NCBI RefSeq assembly: GCF_030272615.1
Contig: NC_081406.1
Span: forward strand, 218,370,997 to 218,434,996
DNA: 64,000 nt
Origin: Cryptomeria japonica
Taxonomy: Eukaryota; Streptophyta; Pinopsida; Cupressales; Cupressaceae
Direction: 5' to 3'
Position 1 is the stretch's first letter, and each line of letters begins with the position of its first letter. Shown one piece after another: positions 1 through 10,812 of the stretch. A program made the position numbers and the translations under genes. Under the pieces are notes generated by a model. That model saw nothing but the letters and a program-made list of their open reading frames with translations, was not told where the DNA came from and made no database searches.

Positions 1-3000
1 AGAATCATTACCCATTTGGCCAAGCGACCTGTCAATGCTGCTCTGCTGAGTAAATACTTGAGTGGATCAATCTTTGCAATGAGTTGTACCTTGTGTGTCA
101 ATAGATAGTGCCGCAATTTAGTGGCTGCTAAGATTACTGCTAGGAAAGCTCGCTCAATAGGTGTGTAATTGAGTTCATAGCCAACTAGTGTGCGAGAGAT
201 GTAGTAAACAGCACACTCTTTACCTTCTTCATTATGTTGTGCCAATAGCACACCCAGTGCGGTACTTGTTGCTGAGATATAAAGTAACAACGGTCTACTT
301 GGATCTGGTGGCATCAACAAGGGTGGATTCATGAGATAGTCTTTAAGTCCCTGAAATGCTTGCTGGCATCGGGCATCCCACTGAAAGCGGATGTTCTTGT
401 GTAGCAGGTGTGTGAAGGGGTGACACTTATCAGCCAATTGTGCAATGAATCTGCGGATGGATTGAAGCCGTCCTTGTAGTGTCCTTAGCTGACTGATATT
501 CCTTGGAGGTGGCATGTCCATGATTGCCTTAACCTTTGCTGGATCGACCTCAATACCTTTGCTTGAGACAATGTATCCTAGAAGCTTCCCGGAGGTCACT
601 CCGAAGACACATTTCTTTGGGTTGAGTCGAACATGGTATTGTTCCAGTCTATCAAAGATTTTATCTAAGATGTGAAGATGTCCTTCTCTAGTAAGTGATT
701 TTGCTAGTAAATCATCCACATAATCTTCCATTATAGTATGCATCATGTCATGGAAGATGGTGGTCATTGCTCTTTGATAGGTCGCTCCTGCATTCTTTAG
801 ACCAAAAGGCATTACATTCCAGCAATATGTGCCCCATGGACATGTGAAAGCTGTCTTATGTTGATCTTCTGGTGTGATCTTTATTTGATTATATCCTGAA
901 AATCCATCCATGAGTGAAAGCATCGCATGTCCTGCTGTTAAATCTACTATGATGTCGATATTTGGTAGAGGGAAGTCATCCTTAGGACATGCCTTATTCA
1001 GATCTCTGAAGTCTGTACAAATGCGGATGCCCCCTTTTGGTTTGCCAACTGGTACAATGTTGGAGATCCATTCTGCATAATTAATTGGTCTAATGAAACC
1101 AACATCCAGGAGTTTCTTGAGTTCTGTTTTGACTAGCACGGCAATCTGAGGATGCATCTTACGAAGCTTCTGCTTGACAGGTTTGGCTCCTTTTGCTACT
1201 GTGAGATGATGCATGACTAAATCAGGATCAAGCCCAGGCATGTCTGCATATGACCATGCAAAGTTGATCTGACGCTGTTGGAAGAACTCTATAAATTGAG
1301 GCCATTCCTCTGGAGTGAGAAGAGATGCCAGATGTATGATATGAGGATTTTCAGGAGTCCCCACATTGTATTCTTTAGTCTCCTCAATGAGAATCGTCGA
1401 TCGTTCCTGTTGTGTACTAGCAGGGAGGATGTCAAACCCTTCATCCTCAGGCGCCTCAGAGAGGTTTTCACCATTGGATACGCTCTTTCTTTTTACTTTT
1501 GTCGGATCAAATAGTGCCACAGTGTGGTTTTCACTGGAAGATCCATGTTTTATTGTTATATTTTTGCAGCTGAAGGGTTTGGCATCCGCCCCGAAGTATG
1601 CTGCGCTATTAAGTTCAATGGCGAATCCAGCTTTGTGATCCCCGCTTGGTAGGTTATCCCTTAATTCCAAAAAGTCAATGATAGCCTCATCGTTCTGGAA
1701 GAGGTCAAGACATGGGGGATTTGGTTGGTTCCATTCAATGAGTTCAGGGTGGATAATGGGCATTACTTCATCGATTAAGTTAAGTGCGGGAGATGTATCA
1801 GTGAGGGTTAAGACAGTGTGGTGAAGGTCGTTGATGGTACTCTCCCTATCAGAATCAGGCGTAGGATGAGACGTAGGGTCTGTGGAAGATGTTTCCAGCT
1901 CAGGTACCCAAGTGGTCTTTATCTGTGCTTCTCCGTAAACAGGGATGTCTTTGCGGGGTGGAGGTGGTGATGTGTCTTCCTCATCTGAAGTGTTAAGTTG
2001 CACTGAATCGAATTCCCACTCATGTGAGTCGGTCTTTGAATCACTCTCCAGCATCTGATTGCTATACCATACTGGGATGTCTTTGGAGTTAAACACGGCA
2101 GGTGTGATTGGTTTATGTATCCTTGTAGTGATCGGTGTTGCAGGAATTGTGATGGGGTTTAATGGATTTTTCACTGGAAGTATCGGTAATGGTGACTCAG
2201 TGGCTTCTGCTGGAACTACTGGTGCCATAGATGCTGCTGCGGGTTCCAATATAGTTGCTGCTACAAATGGTGTTGCTGATGGGATTACTGGTTCGTTTGG
2301 TGGGATGGTTGGTATTGGTGATGGTGGAGTTGTGAGCCTTGAGGGGGCAGTGGGGATAGTGCTTGATGGTGCTTTGATTATGAAAGGCATCCTCTTTGCA
2401 GTAGGTGGGCAAAATGGTTTGCTGGGTTTTCCTTTGAATCTGAGTTTAGGAAGGATCTCTTTTTCAAAGCCAAGGCCTGTATTACCTTTGGGCTTGAATT
2501 CTGGTAGTAGAGGTTCGTGTCGTCCTTGTTTGCAGTATCCCAAAGCACTCTGACCATCATATCCCATTCTTTGCATAATGAGGAGGCCTTTGCCATATTG
2601 TTCCGTAGGAAGTGTAACTTGCGGTTTGTCAGTGGTGATGGGATCTTTATAGATCCAGTCCGCCAGGTCCTCATCTTGTGTCTCTTCCTCTTGACTCTTT
2701 CCAAGAATGAAAGGCGTTAAGGCACATGGAGGCATGATTAGTGGTTGCTGGAGCAACTGCTGTGGTTTACCATGTGTTCTAGGAGAAGTGGGCATTTGTC
2801 CCACACAAAAGAGCTGACTCAAGTTGTATTCTCCAGGACCTTCCTCTGCGATTTTCATCTTAAGCTTTTCTTGCTTGGGTATAGGGGTGTTTGAACTAGC
2901 AAGAGAGGCGGGATTTACATATGATGTGGAGGAAATGGCTTCCCTATTATTAGGAACAGTAATTTCTGGTTGATGGCTGATATTATGGCAAAATGCAAAG

Positions 3001-5378
3001 GGATTTGCATCGCCCAGGATTGTGATCTCTGCACCATTATGTGGGAACTTGATACATTGATGGTAGGTAGATGGAACGGCTTGCATGGCATGTATCCAAG
3101 GTCTTCCTAATAATAGATTATATGGCAGAGGAAGGTCCAGAACCTGACAAATTATGTGCTTTACCACAGGGCCTACTCGGATTGGTAGTACCATAGCTCC
3201 TTTGGATGAACGCTCTGCATCATCATAGGCCTTGATGGTGATCTTCTTGCGAGGATCCACTGATTCTACTGCATAGCCCAATGCTGTGACCAACTGTAGT
3301 GTGCAAATGTTTAGGCCTGCTCCATTATCAATCAAGACTCGCTTGATCCTGTGTTGGTTGACAAAGCCTTCAATGTGGAGTGAGGCGTTATGAGGTTGCT
3401 GGAACGAAGAGTTGTCACTTTCAGAAAAAGTGAGACAAGGTGATGACTTTAGAGTTCCAACCATGGCTTGAAATTGGTCCGTGTTTAGGTTTGCAGGGAC
3501 TGACGCCTCTTGGAGTGCTTGATCCAAGATTGTTTTATGAGAGGGTGACAGACGCAAAAGATCCAAAATGGATATAAGTGCAGGGGTTTTGTCTAATTGT
3601 TCCACAAGATTGTACTGCTTTGGGACGGAGGTGGTGCCTTGTGGAGCTGCCTTGATGGTGACCTTGCCACGACGTGTAACAACATTGCAATTTGAGGTGG
3701 GATTTTTGAAGGTTATGGTCGCAATTTGTTCACTGGCATCATACAGGTGATTTACAGTGTAATTATACGCAGCTTGCGTATAATCAGTGGTATTAGGACC
3801 TCGACTGGACGTCGAAGGACCCCTTTGATCTTGCGATGGAAGTGGATTCTTGAACATCTGATGATCATTATTGGTTGTTTTTGGGTCATGCCCTTCAATT
3901 TCAATTTCTCCTCGGTCAATAAGATCCTGAATGAGATCTTTCAATCGGTGACAATTACTTGTCTTGTGTCCTCTTCCTTGATGGAACTCACAGTGTTCAG
4001 TATCTTTCCACCATGCTGGTTTGACTTGAGGCTCATAGTTTGATAGCTTAGGTAGAGTGACCAAATTTTGAGAGAGGAGTTGTCGCAACACTGTTTCAAT
4101 GGGTTCCCCTAAGGGAGTGTATGTGCGTTTTTGTTTTTGTGGACGAGGTCTTGGTTCATCATGAGATGTGATGCGACCTTGATTAAGAGGAACATTTGTG
4201 TTATTTTGAGGTGGAGGATTTTGTCCTGCAAACCGAACCACAGGTTGTGCATTTTGGACAGTCCAAGCATCCACAACTCCATCATTGACGATGTTCTTAT
4301 TCTTGTTCCAGAAGTTCAGTTTATCGCTATTGAAGCGCGGGCGAGGAGCATCTTTTGGTTCATTAAAGATTTTGATGAGTCCTTTTTTGATGAGTGCCCT
4401 TTCACATTTTATACCCTTGGTGATCATATCATTAAAAGAGTCTGTGTCTTTGACATCCAGGTGAAATTCCATTTCTTTGTTTAAGTTGGAAATGAAAATT
4501 TCCACTAGTTCTCTTTCAGGTAACTGAAGAGAACGTCTGCTAGACATTTGGCGCCATCGTTGCAGGAATACTGAGAATAATTCACCTGGTTTTTGTTTGG
4601 TGTTGCATAGATCAGCCATGGTGATGTCGCGTTCAATATTATGAGAGTAATGAGATAGGAACTTCTGGATGAGTTCCTCAAATGTTCTAATGCCACCTGG
4701 TAATCGGGAAAACCATGATGTGGTGGTTCCTCCCAAGCTTTGGGGAAAAAGGCGCATTAGGTATGTGTCCTCATAAGCCACTTCAAGACAAGCGGAATGA
4801 AATTCTCGGACATGATCACGGGGATCCCCCTTTCCTCTATATTTTTCAAATTTGGGTGTTTCAAACCCGCGTGGAAAGGGTGGCATATAAAGATTCCTAT
4901 CAAACGGATAGGGACAGATGTCGTTAAGTGAAAATTGATTGGTCTTAACACCACTATGAAGTTGTTGGGCGAGATTCGCGACTTGTTGCCGCAACATCTC
5001 CATTTCATTTGGAGGAGGAGGTGGTGGGTTACCTCGAGGGATGTTATATTTGATGGGATCTCTACGTCTTTCCTCCTCATGGCGACTTTGTCTTTCTGAT
5101 GCTTGTCTTAATTGGGCAAGATCAAAGTCTGAGGGGAGTTTGGCTCCTTCTTGAGCAAGTCTTAAGAAGTGAGCATCCGCATTGCTCCTGAGAATTTCAT
5201 CAAATAATCTGTTAAAGTGAGGGTTATGCTGAACCCTTTCGATTGTTGAAGGAGTGGGACTACTTGGGTTTTCATCATTTACATTTCCTCCAAGTGCTTC
5301 TTGAAATTCATTGAGGTTGTCCTCTTCTTCCTCAATTTCTATTTCTCGTTGCCTTGATCGCGATCGGGTTTGAGCCAT
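1..5378 (-). CDS. T1 gag-protease-Gpatch-RT-RNase H polyprotein, intact, runs off left edge
   Basis: I translated the reverse complement from ATG 5378 to position 3 without meeting a stop (1792 codons). Domains: retrotransposon gag core about aa 170-270 (LMRLFPQSLGG...SWF); CHHC knuckle near aa 463-476 (CEFHQGRGHKTSNC); retropepsin active site near aa 684 (VLIDNGAGLNIC, Asp-Asn-Gly instead of the usual Asp-Ser/Thr-Gly); LLLGRPWIH flap-side motif; G-patch about aa 928-972; Pro/Thr-rich linker about aa 985-1080; reverse transcriptase about aa 1400-1600 with FRDLNKACPKDDFPLP and YVDD at aa 1553-1556; RNase H from about aa 1668, where the first catalytic Asp position reads ISAT. Makes the virus-like particle and copies element RNA in the cytoplasm. 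The upstream start choice is the first ATG of the frame, preceding an acidic Arg/Glu-rich N terminus. Integrase is expected beyond the edge. Confidence 0.9.
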   Translation of the reverse strand, partial: MAQTRSRSRQREIEIEEEEDNLNEFQEALGGNVNDENPSSPTPSTIERVQHNPHFNRLFDEILRSNADAHFLRLAQEGAKLPSDFDLAQLRQASERQSRHEEERRRDPIKYNIPRGNPPPPPPNEMEMLRQQVANLAQQLHSGVKTNQFSLNDICPYPFDRNLYMPPFPRGFETPKFEKYRGKGDPRDHVREFHSACLEVAYEDTYLMRLFPQSLGGTTTSWFSRLPGGIRTFEELIQKFLSHYSHNIERDITMADLCNTKQKPGELFSVFLQRWRQMSSRRSLQLPERELVEIFISNLNKEMEFHLDVKDTDSFNDMITKGIKCERALIKKGLIKIFNEPKDAPRPRFNSDKLNFWNKNKNIVNDGVVDAWTVQNAQPVVRFAGQNPPPQNNTNVPLNQGRITSHDEPRPRPQKQKRTYTPLGEPIETVLRQLLSQNLVTLPKLSNYEPQVKPAWWKDTEHCEFHQGRGHKTSNCHRLKDLIQDLIDRGEIEIEGHDPKTTNNDHQMFKNPLPSQDQRGPSTSSRGPNTTDYTQAAYNYTVNHLYDASEQIATITFKNPTSNCNVVTRRGKVTIKAAPQGTTSVPKQYNLVEQLDKTPALISILDLLRLSPSHKTILDQALQEASVPANLNTDQFQAMVGTLKSSPCLTFSESDNSSFQQPHNASLHIEGFVNQHRIKRVLIDNGAGLNICTLQLVTALGYAVESVDPRKKITIKAYDDAERSSKGAMVLPIRVGPVVKHIICQVLDLPLPYNLLLGRPWIHAMQAVPSTYHQCIKFPHNGAEITILGDANPFAFCHNISHQPEITVPNNREAISSTSYVNPASLASSNTPIPKQEKLKMKIAEEGPGEYNLSQLFCVGQMPTSPRTHGKPQQLLQQPLIMPPCALTPFILGKSQEEETQDEDLADWIYKDPITTDKPQVTLPTEQYGKGLLIMQRMGYDGQSALGYCKQGRHEPLLPEFKPKGNTGLGFEKEILPKLRFKGKPSKPFCPPTAKRMPFIIKAPSSTIPTAPSRLTTPPSPIPTIPPNEPVIPSATPFVAATILEPAAASMAPVVPAEATESPLPILPVKNPLNPITIPATPITTRIHKPITPAVFNSKDIPVWYSNQMLESDSKTDSHEWEFDSVQLNTSDEEDTSPPPPRKDIPVYGEAQIKTTWVPELETSSTDPTSHPTPDSDRESTINDLHHTVLTLTDTSPALNLIDEVMPIIHPELIEWNQPNPPCLDLFQNDEAIIDFLELRDNLPSGDHKAGFAIELNSAAYFGADAKPFSCKNITIKHGSSSENHTVALFDPTKVKRKSVSNGENLSEAPEDEGFDILPASTQQERSTILIEETKEYNVGTPENPHIIHLASLLTPEEWPQFIEFFQQRQINFAWSYADMPGLDPDLVMHHLTVAKGAKPVKQKLRKMHPQIAVLVKTELKKLLDVGFIRPINYAEWISNIVPVGKPKGGIRICTDFRDLNKACPKDDFPLPNIDIIVDLTAGHAMLSLMDGFSGYNQIKITPEDQHKTAFTCPWGTYCWNVMPFGLKNAGATYQRAMTTIFHDMMHTIMEDYVDDLLAKSLTREGHLHILDKIFDRLEQYHVRLNPKKCVFGVTSGKLLGYIVSSKGIEVDPAKVKAIMDMPPPRNISQLRTLQGRLQSIRRFIAQLADKCHPFTHLLHKNIRFQWDARCQQAFQGLKDYLMNPPLLMPPDPSRPLLLYISATSTALGVLLAQHNEEGKECAVYYISRTLVGYELNYTPIERAFLAVILAATKLRHYLLTHKVQLIAKIDPLKYLLSRAALTGRLAKWVMI

Positions 5379-8056
5379 TTTGTTTGCAAGTTTGTGTTGA
5401 AGTTGATTGAAGATGATGATGAGTTGTTCGATGAAAGATGGATGATTAGTGGATTGTAGATCTCTAGCACTCTAAAGGTAAATGTAACCAGAATTCTTTC
5501 TTTGAATTGCTTGTTTGTTTTGATGAGTTTGGATGTGATAAGGTGTAGAGAAATCTGAGATGTGTTACAGATTTTGACTACCTAGCAATGAGAGGATTCA
5601 CTCATGAACTAGTTTTAACCTGCGTAGATGTGTCTCTTAGGATGAGCTTATCCTAGATGTAGAAACAATCTAAAAAGTGATGTGATGTGTTTTGATTTCA
5701 AGCAATATCTAAAAAAGAATCTTGGGACAAGAACCTCTTAATGTTTTGAGAGTTGGGATGGATTGATGATGAAGTGATGATGTATGAGTGAGATGATGGA
5801 TGTTTTTGTTTTCAACTTCAATAAAAACTCTGTGTCACAGATGGGACAAACTCTACCTCTTCCCTTTCAGGCGTTGGTGGCACTTCTCGAGCTGTGTTGT
5901 AGGTGATACAGATGTTTGGGAAGAAGTTGGGATTAATCTTTCCTCCTTGATTTTTGTGATAACTCAGAGCTCTATATTGCATAAAAGCTCTGCGGTTCAA
6001 TGATTCGGAATCAAACTCGTTTGTTTTACCTTGAAGATAGAGACGCATGCGATGTAGAAAGACTCTATGTGAGACAAAGATTTGTCTATTGAGATAGAAG
6101 AATTTCCTCCTTTTGATCAAAGCCTTTGAGCTTAGTGGTCTCCTTTTCAAGGTGATATTCTGATGACACTTCTTCTTTCGCAAGATGTGAAGAATGGTCA
6201 TAAATTTTTGATTCTTTGTTTGTTTGTACCTTGTTTTTGATGTTTTTGGTTGTGTTGACAGATGTTGGATGAATACTTTGTTTTTGGGATTGATTTTCTG
6301 ATTTTTCTTTGACAAGAAAACAAAGCAAGCACACAAACACAAGAATGTTGCCTCAAAAGGCACAAATGAGTATGGGTCTAGATCAACCCAATCCTTGGAC
6401 TTGTTTTTGACCCTTCCTTTAGATTTATTTTAAGGTGTAATTCCAAAGCCTGAAGTCGGCTCAATTTGCACTAGGTCTGTAAAACGAACACACTTCAAAC
6501 ACTCTTTATCCCTAAGGTCAAATGGCCAGTTGTGATAAATTTAGCCCACATCTTGATATTTCTTCGACTTTGGTACTACATACCTTATCAATCCCGTCGT
6601 GGCAGGTAAGGATGTGATATACTAAGTCTTGCACGAGCATAACAAATAGATGATCCCTATGATGGGGGAGTCACCACTTTTATCAAGCCACAAGTGACCT
6701 TTCAAAAAGCTATGTTTCTACTCAAGGAAATATGTATGGTGAGTATCTTGGGAGCAAAACCATCTATGCTCTTGCACTAAATTATACCTCAAATATCCTC
6801 AATCAATAGAACAGGTGGGCTACTACTTAAAGGTGTTTAGTCATGTTCGATGGCTTTGGACATAAGTTCATTCTGCAGTGACTCACTTAAGAGCCTTGTA
6901 ACTGGTGGTGGGGCCCATTTGTCCTTTCGGCCAGTTACACTGTAGGAACAGCTATACCCAAGGCTACAGCTTTCGCTCTCACCTGATTTTTATAGCGGCT
7001 CGAAGGATTTACCGCTCGAGGTCGTTCCCAAGAGTATCGATCCCTTGGCAGGCCTCTCTTAAAAAGATAAAATTTGAGCGTTACTAACACTTTTCTCTTG
7101 CACCTAGGACCACGAGAGCCAAGGGAGAGGATAGTGTGTGTTAGAGGTAGGACCACTCGACCAACTCTTTGCACAAGTGTGCCAAACACAAAATTCACTT
7201 GTTCCTTTTAATTTGTCATCGCAATGATTTTCTATCTATTTGGAGATGTTGCTCCAACAATCATGGTGTTCTTTTTAATTTTCAAAGGCAATTGTTGGAG
7301 TAAACTAGAATTTGAAAATCCTGGTCAACTTAATGAAAAACACGTTTGCATGAAGTAAAATTGCTTTAAAAATGAGACAAGTTGATTGTGAATTTTATTT
7401 GCACCAAAAATGGAAGTGTGGATTGTAAGTTTTATCTTGATGCAAGAAATAAAATTTGCCTTGTTGATTTTAAGCACCAAAACGAAGTTTGTTTCCTAAC
7501 TTGCAAAAAAAATAAAGTTGTTTTTGTATAAGTTTGTGGTTCTTTTTACCTTTGAACAATGAAATTCTTTTTAAGAGCCCCAAACAAATGTGTGATTCTT
7601 TTTTAAAAGCCCAAATTTGAAATGTGAAGTTAATTTTAAACCAAAATAAAAAGTGAATTCATTTTTAAAACCAACTTCAAAAAACAAGTTAGTAAAAAAT
7701 ATAAATCTACTTTTTAATCTAATTTAAATCTGCACAAAAGAGAAAAATAGTTAGTAAAATCCGCCTATTTGGTGGGCTTCTACAAGCCTAATTTTTTATT
7801 TTTTTTTGGTTACAAGGTGATTTGTACAACGTTTTGTTACAATAGCGCTAGTCTGCGTTTGAACAGAGGCACTATTTAACACAAACGTATTAAAAGAAAG
7901 GGAAAGACAGAGAAGGGAAAAGCACTGAAACAGGGGGAATAGCGCCAAAATAATGCCAAACGCACCAAAACAGTGTCAAAATCGCAACCTGTGTGACATT
8001 TTCAACATTCAAACATGTTATTGGTTAAAAAAAAAATGATCTTTTTGGTGTTTGGA
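5379..8056 (-). other. T1 5' leader between PBS and gag
   Basis: 2.7 kb of untranslated leader, A+T-rich from about 7200 to 7800. Long leaders, sometimes with an extra ORF upstream of gag, are usual in Ogre/Tat elements. The only sizeable minus frame is 5818-6363 (about 181 codons, Lys/Asn/Thr-rich); it has no motif I recognise and may be chance. No RNA gene or protein domain could be supported here. Confidence 0.6.
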
Positions 8057-8074
8057 TTCACGTCGGGTTCACCA
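8057..8074 (-). other. T1 primer-binding site (gag-proximal copy)
   Basis: Reverse complement begins TGGTGAACCCGACGTGAA, matching the form of a PBS: TGG complementary to tRNA CCA plus 15 nt of acceptor/T-arm. It lies 5 nt from the LTR end (GCAGAGCA on the minus strand). The primer tRNA species was not identified. A copy lies 1142 bp to the right with one base different. Confidence 0.7.
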
Positions 8075-8079
8075 AATGA

Positions 8080-9187
8080 TGCTCTGCAAAAAGGATTAGA
8101 AAATCTGTTTGATGGCAACACACACAAGAGCACAAGAAACAAACGTTAGTGTTAGCAACAAAAGATTATCCTAAACAGGCATATCAAGAGAGATATTAAG
8201 CATGAAATAGAAAGCATATAAACATAAAATGAAATAGCTAATCAAGATGCTCATAGTTGCTCCTCCCTTGTTCCTCTCCTCTCCAAGTCCCAAATGAGTG
8301 TAGCTCTCAGCAGCTTTTTGCACTATGGATGCTTATGGAGGATTGAGATTTAATACTAAGCTTCAAATATGAAATGAAAAGCTAAATACTATGCTAGAGT
8401 AGATAGTGATGCTATGAAAAAGCTCTATGCTAATGCCAGTATAACAACAATACTCTAAAATGCTTCTCCTTTTGCTTGAGGAGAAGGGTTCTATTTATAG
8501 AAGAAATAGGGAAATGAAGGGTTAAGATTGAGCAATCTTAACAAGGGTTAGGATTGAAAGTTGGGGATCCATGTGCACAATTGGCACCAATAAAATGGTG
8601 ACAAGTGTCAACATAGGATTGGGTTGAGAGAAGAGGTTGGAGGCATTAAAGGCCTGAGAAGACCTCATGGTTATCTAGAAGGTAAGGGTCAAGTCTAAAT
8701 TAAGATTACCCACTGGATTAAGAGTTAATCCAAGGATAAACCTTTGTGCAAATGTTTAAGAGATAATCATGGTCAAAGCATTAAAGGCTTGATGAGACCT
8801 TTGGGTTAGGTAGAGGTTGAGTCAAAACAAATGTTTTAACCATGTGGGAGGGTTTGAGGTAACCATTAATGGTTATTGGAGACTTTGGGGATTAAGTGGT
8901 TGAGGGTTGAAAGCCTTCAATGGTTATCAAAGACTTTGAGCCATTTAGTGGTTGAAGGTTGGAAGCTTTCAAAGGTTATCCAAGACTTTGAGGGTTAATT
9001 TGTTGAACACACAAAGCATTAATTGCTTTTCAAAGACTTTGGAGTCTTTGAGAAGTGACTCCAATTTGCTTAGGAATGTGACAATATTTAGGGGATGGAT
9101 TAGGCTAATTAGGAAGGGTTTAGAAGAATCTAGAAGGGGTTTAGGCATACAAGTGGATTTTGTAGGAAAATGCAAGTGGGAGAAATT
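8080..9187 (-). repeat. Tandemly duplicated 3' part of the T1 LTR
   Basis: About 1.1 kb almost identical to 9222-10329 (period 1142 bp, judged by eye). It starts with TGCTCTGC like the true LTR end and stops abruptly after GGGAGAAATTT at 9187, where unit 2 continues with different sequence. So T1 reads LTR, PBS, LTR 3' part, PBS, leader. The short frames at 8952-9221 and 10094-10351 are merely the same sequence in the two copies. Confidence 0.9.
8491..8500 (-). promoter_or_regulatory. T1 LTR TATA box (duplicated-copy)
   Basis: CTATAAATAG on the minus strand, in a position suitable for driving T1 transcription towards lower coordinates. The same box occurs at 9633-9642 in the complete LTR, so the duplication doubled the promoter. 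Assigned by motif only. Confidence 0.5.
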
Positions 9188-9198
9188 TGCGTGTTCGA

Positions 9199-9216
9199 TT
9201 CACGTCAGGTTCACCA
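9199..9216 (-). other. T1 primer-binding site (LTR-proximal copy)
   Basis: Same 18-nt PBS as at 8057-8074 with one substitution (CACGTCAGG for CACGTCGGG on the plus strand). It abuts the complete LTR in the normal arrangement, 5 nt from the LTR end. Immediately after it the sequence jumps back into internal LTR sequence. Confidence 0.7.
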
Positions 9217-9632
9217 AATGATGCTCTGCAAAAAGGATTAGAAAATCTGTTTGATGGCAACACACACAAGAGCACAAGAAACAAACGTTAGTGTTAGCAA
9301 CAAAAGATTATCCTAAACAGGCATATCAAGAGAGATATTAAGCATGAAATAGAAAGCATATAAACATAAAATGAAATAGCTAATCAAGATGCTCATAGTT
9401 GCTCCTCCCTTGTTCCTCTCCTCTCCAAGTCCCAAATGAGTGTAGCTCTCAGCAGCTTTTTGCACTATGGATGCTTATGGAGGATTGAGATTTAATACTA
9501 AGCTTCAAATATGAAATGAAAAGCTAAATACTATGCTAGAGTAGATAGTGATGCTATGAAAAAGCTCTATGCTAATGCCAGTATAACAACAATACTCTAA
9601 AATGCTTCTCCTTTTGCTTGAGGAGAAGGGTT

Positions 9633-9642
9633 CTATTTATAG
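9633..9642 (-). promoter_or_regulatory. T1 LTR TATA box (complete LTR)
   Basis: CTATAAATAG on the minus strand, identical to the copy at 8491-8500. It sits between U3 repeats and the R/U5-like end, so transcription should start roughly 30 nt to its left. Confidence 0.5.
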
Positions 9643-10656
9643 AAGAAATAGGGAAATGAAGGGTTAAGATTGAGCAATCTTAACAAGGGTTAGGATTGAA
9701 AGTTGGGGATCCATGTGCACAATTGGCACCAATAAAATGGTGACAAGTGTCAACATAGGATTGGGTTGAGAGAAGAGGTTGGAGGCATTAAAGGCCTGAG
9801 AAGACCTCATGGTTATCTAGAAGGTAAGGGTCAAGTCTAAATTAAGATTACCCACTGGATTAAGAGTTAATCCAAGGATAAACCTTTGTGCAAATGTTTA
9901 AGAGATAATCATGGTCAAAGCATTAAAGGCTTGATGAGACCTTTGGGTTAGGTAGAGGTTGAGTCAAAACAAATGTTTTAACCATGTGGGAGGGTTTGAG
10001 GTAACCATTAATGGTTATTGGAGACTTTGGGGATTAAGTGGTTGAGGGTTGAAAGCCTTCAATGGTTATCAAAGACTTTGAGCCATTTAGTGGTTGAAGG
10101 TTGGAAGCTTTCAAAGGTTATCCAAGACTTTGAGGGTTAATTTGTTGAACACACAAAGCATTAATTGCTTTTCAAAGACTTTGGAGTCTTTGAGAAGTGA
10201 CTCCAATTTGCTTAGGAATGTGACAATATTTAGGGGATGGATTAGGCTAATTAGGAAGGGTTTAGAAGAATCTAGAAGGGGTTTAGGCATACAAGTGGAT
10301 TTTGTAGGAAAATGCAAGTGGGAGAAATTTTGGTATTTTCAATTAAAATAAAATCATTTATTTCAATTAAATGGTGTAAGTTGAATTTGGATAAATATTT
10401 AAATAAATATTAATTTATTTAAATGAGAAAAAGAAGATAAAGCATTTAAAATGCTTGAAGACTTTGAGGGAAACCATTAAAGGCTTGAAGACTTTAAGGA
10501 AAACCATTAAAGTCTTAAGAAGACTATAGAAGGAAGCCATCAAGTTTGAAGACTTTAAAGCCATCAAGTTTGACTACTTTAAGGGAAACCATTAAAGGTT
10601 TCAAGTGGGTGAGGATAAATAGGATTTTAAATAAATAATTTATTTAAAATAGTTGT

Positions 10657-10812
10657 GCAACTTGCTTTTGTAGGAAAATACAAGTGGGTGGAGGATAAAG
10701 GTGATTTAAATAAATTATTTATTTAAAATAATTGTGCAACTTGCTTTTGTAGGAAAATACAAGTGGGTGGAGGATAAAGGTGATTTAAATAAATGATTTA
10801 TTTATTTAAATG
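10657..10812. repeat. 78-bp tandem repeat in T1 U3
   Basis: Two adjacent units starting GCAACTTGCTTTTGTAGG at 10657 and 10735, each ending in an A+T-rich palindrome-like TTTAAATAAAT block. A related TGTAGGAAAATGCAAGTGGG lies near 10303, suggesting older, degenerate copies. Confidence 0.75.

Noticed and set aside
2059-2553. Plus-strand 164-codon Gly/Val-rich ORF
   Set aside because: Exact antisense shadow of the Pro/Thr-rich linker of the intact T1 polyprotein.
8040-8100. tRNA gene around GGATTCACGTCGGGTTCACCA
   Set aside because: Only the 3' acceptor/T-arm-like part is present; it is the retrotransposon PBS complement, not a full cloverleaf.
8952-10351. Pair of near-identical plus ORFs as a duplicated small gene
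   Set aside because: They are simply the same antisense frame in the 1142-bp tandem LTR duplication.
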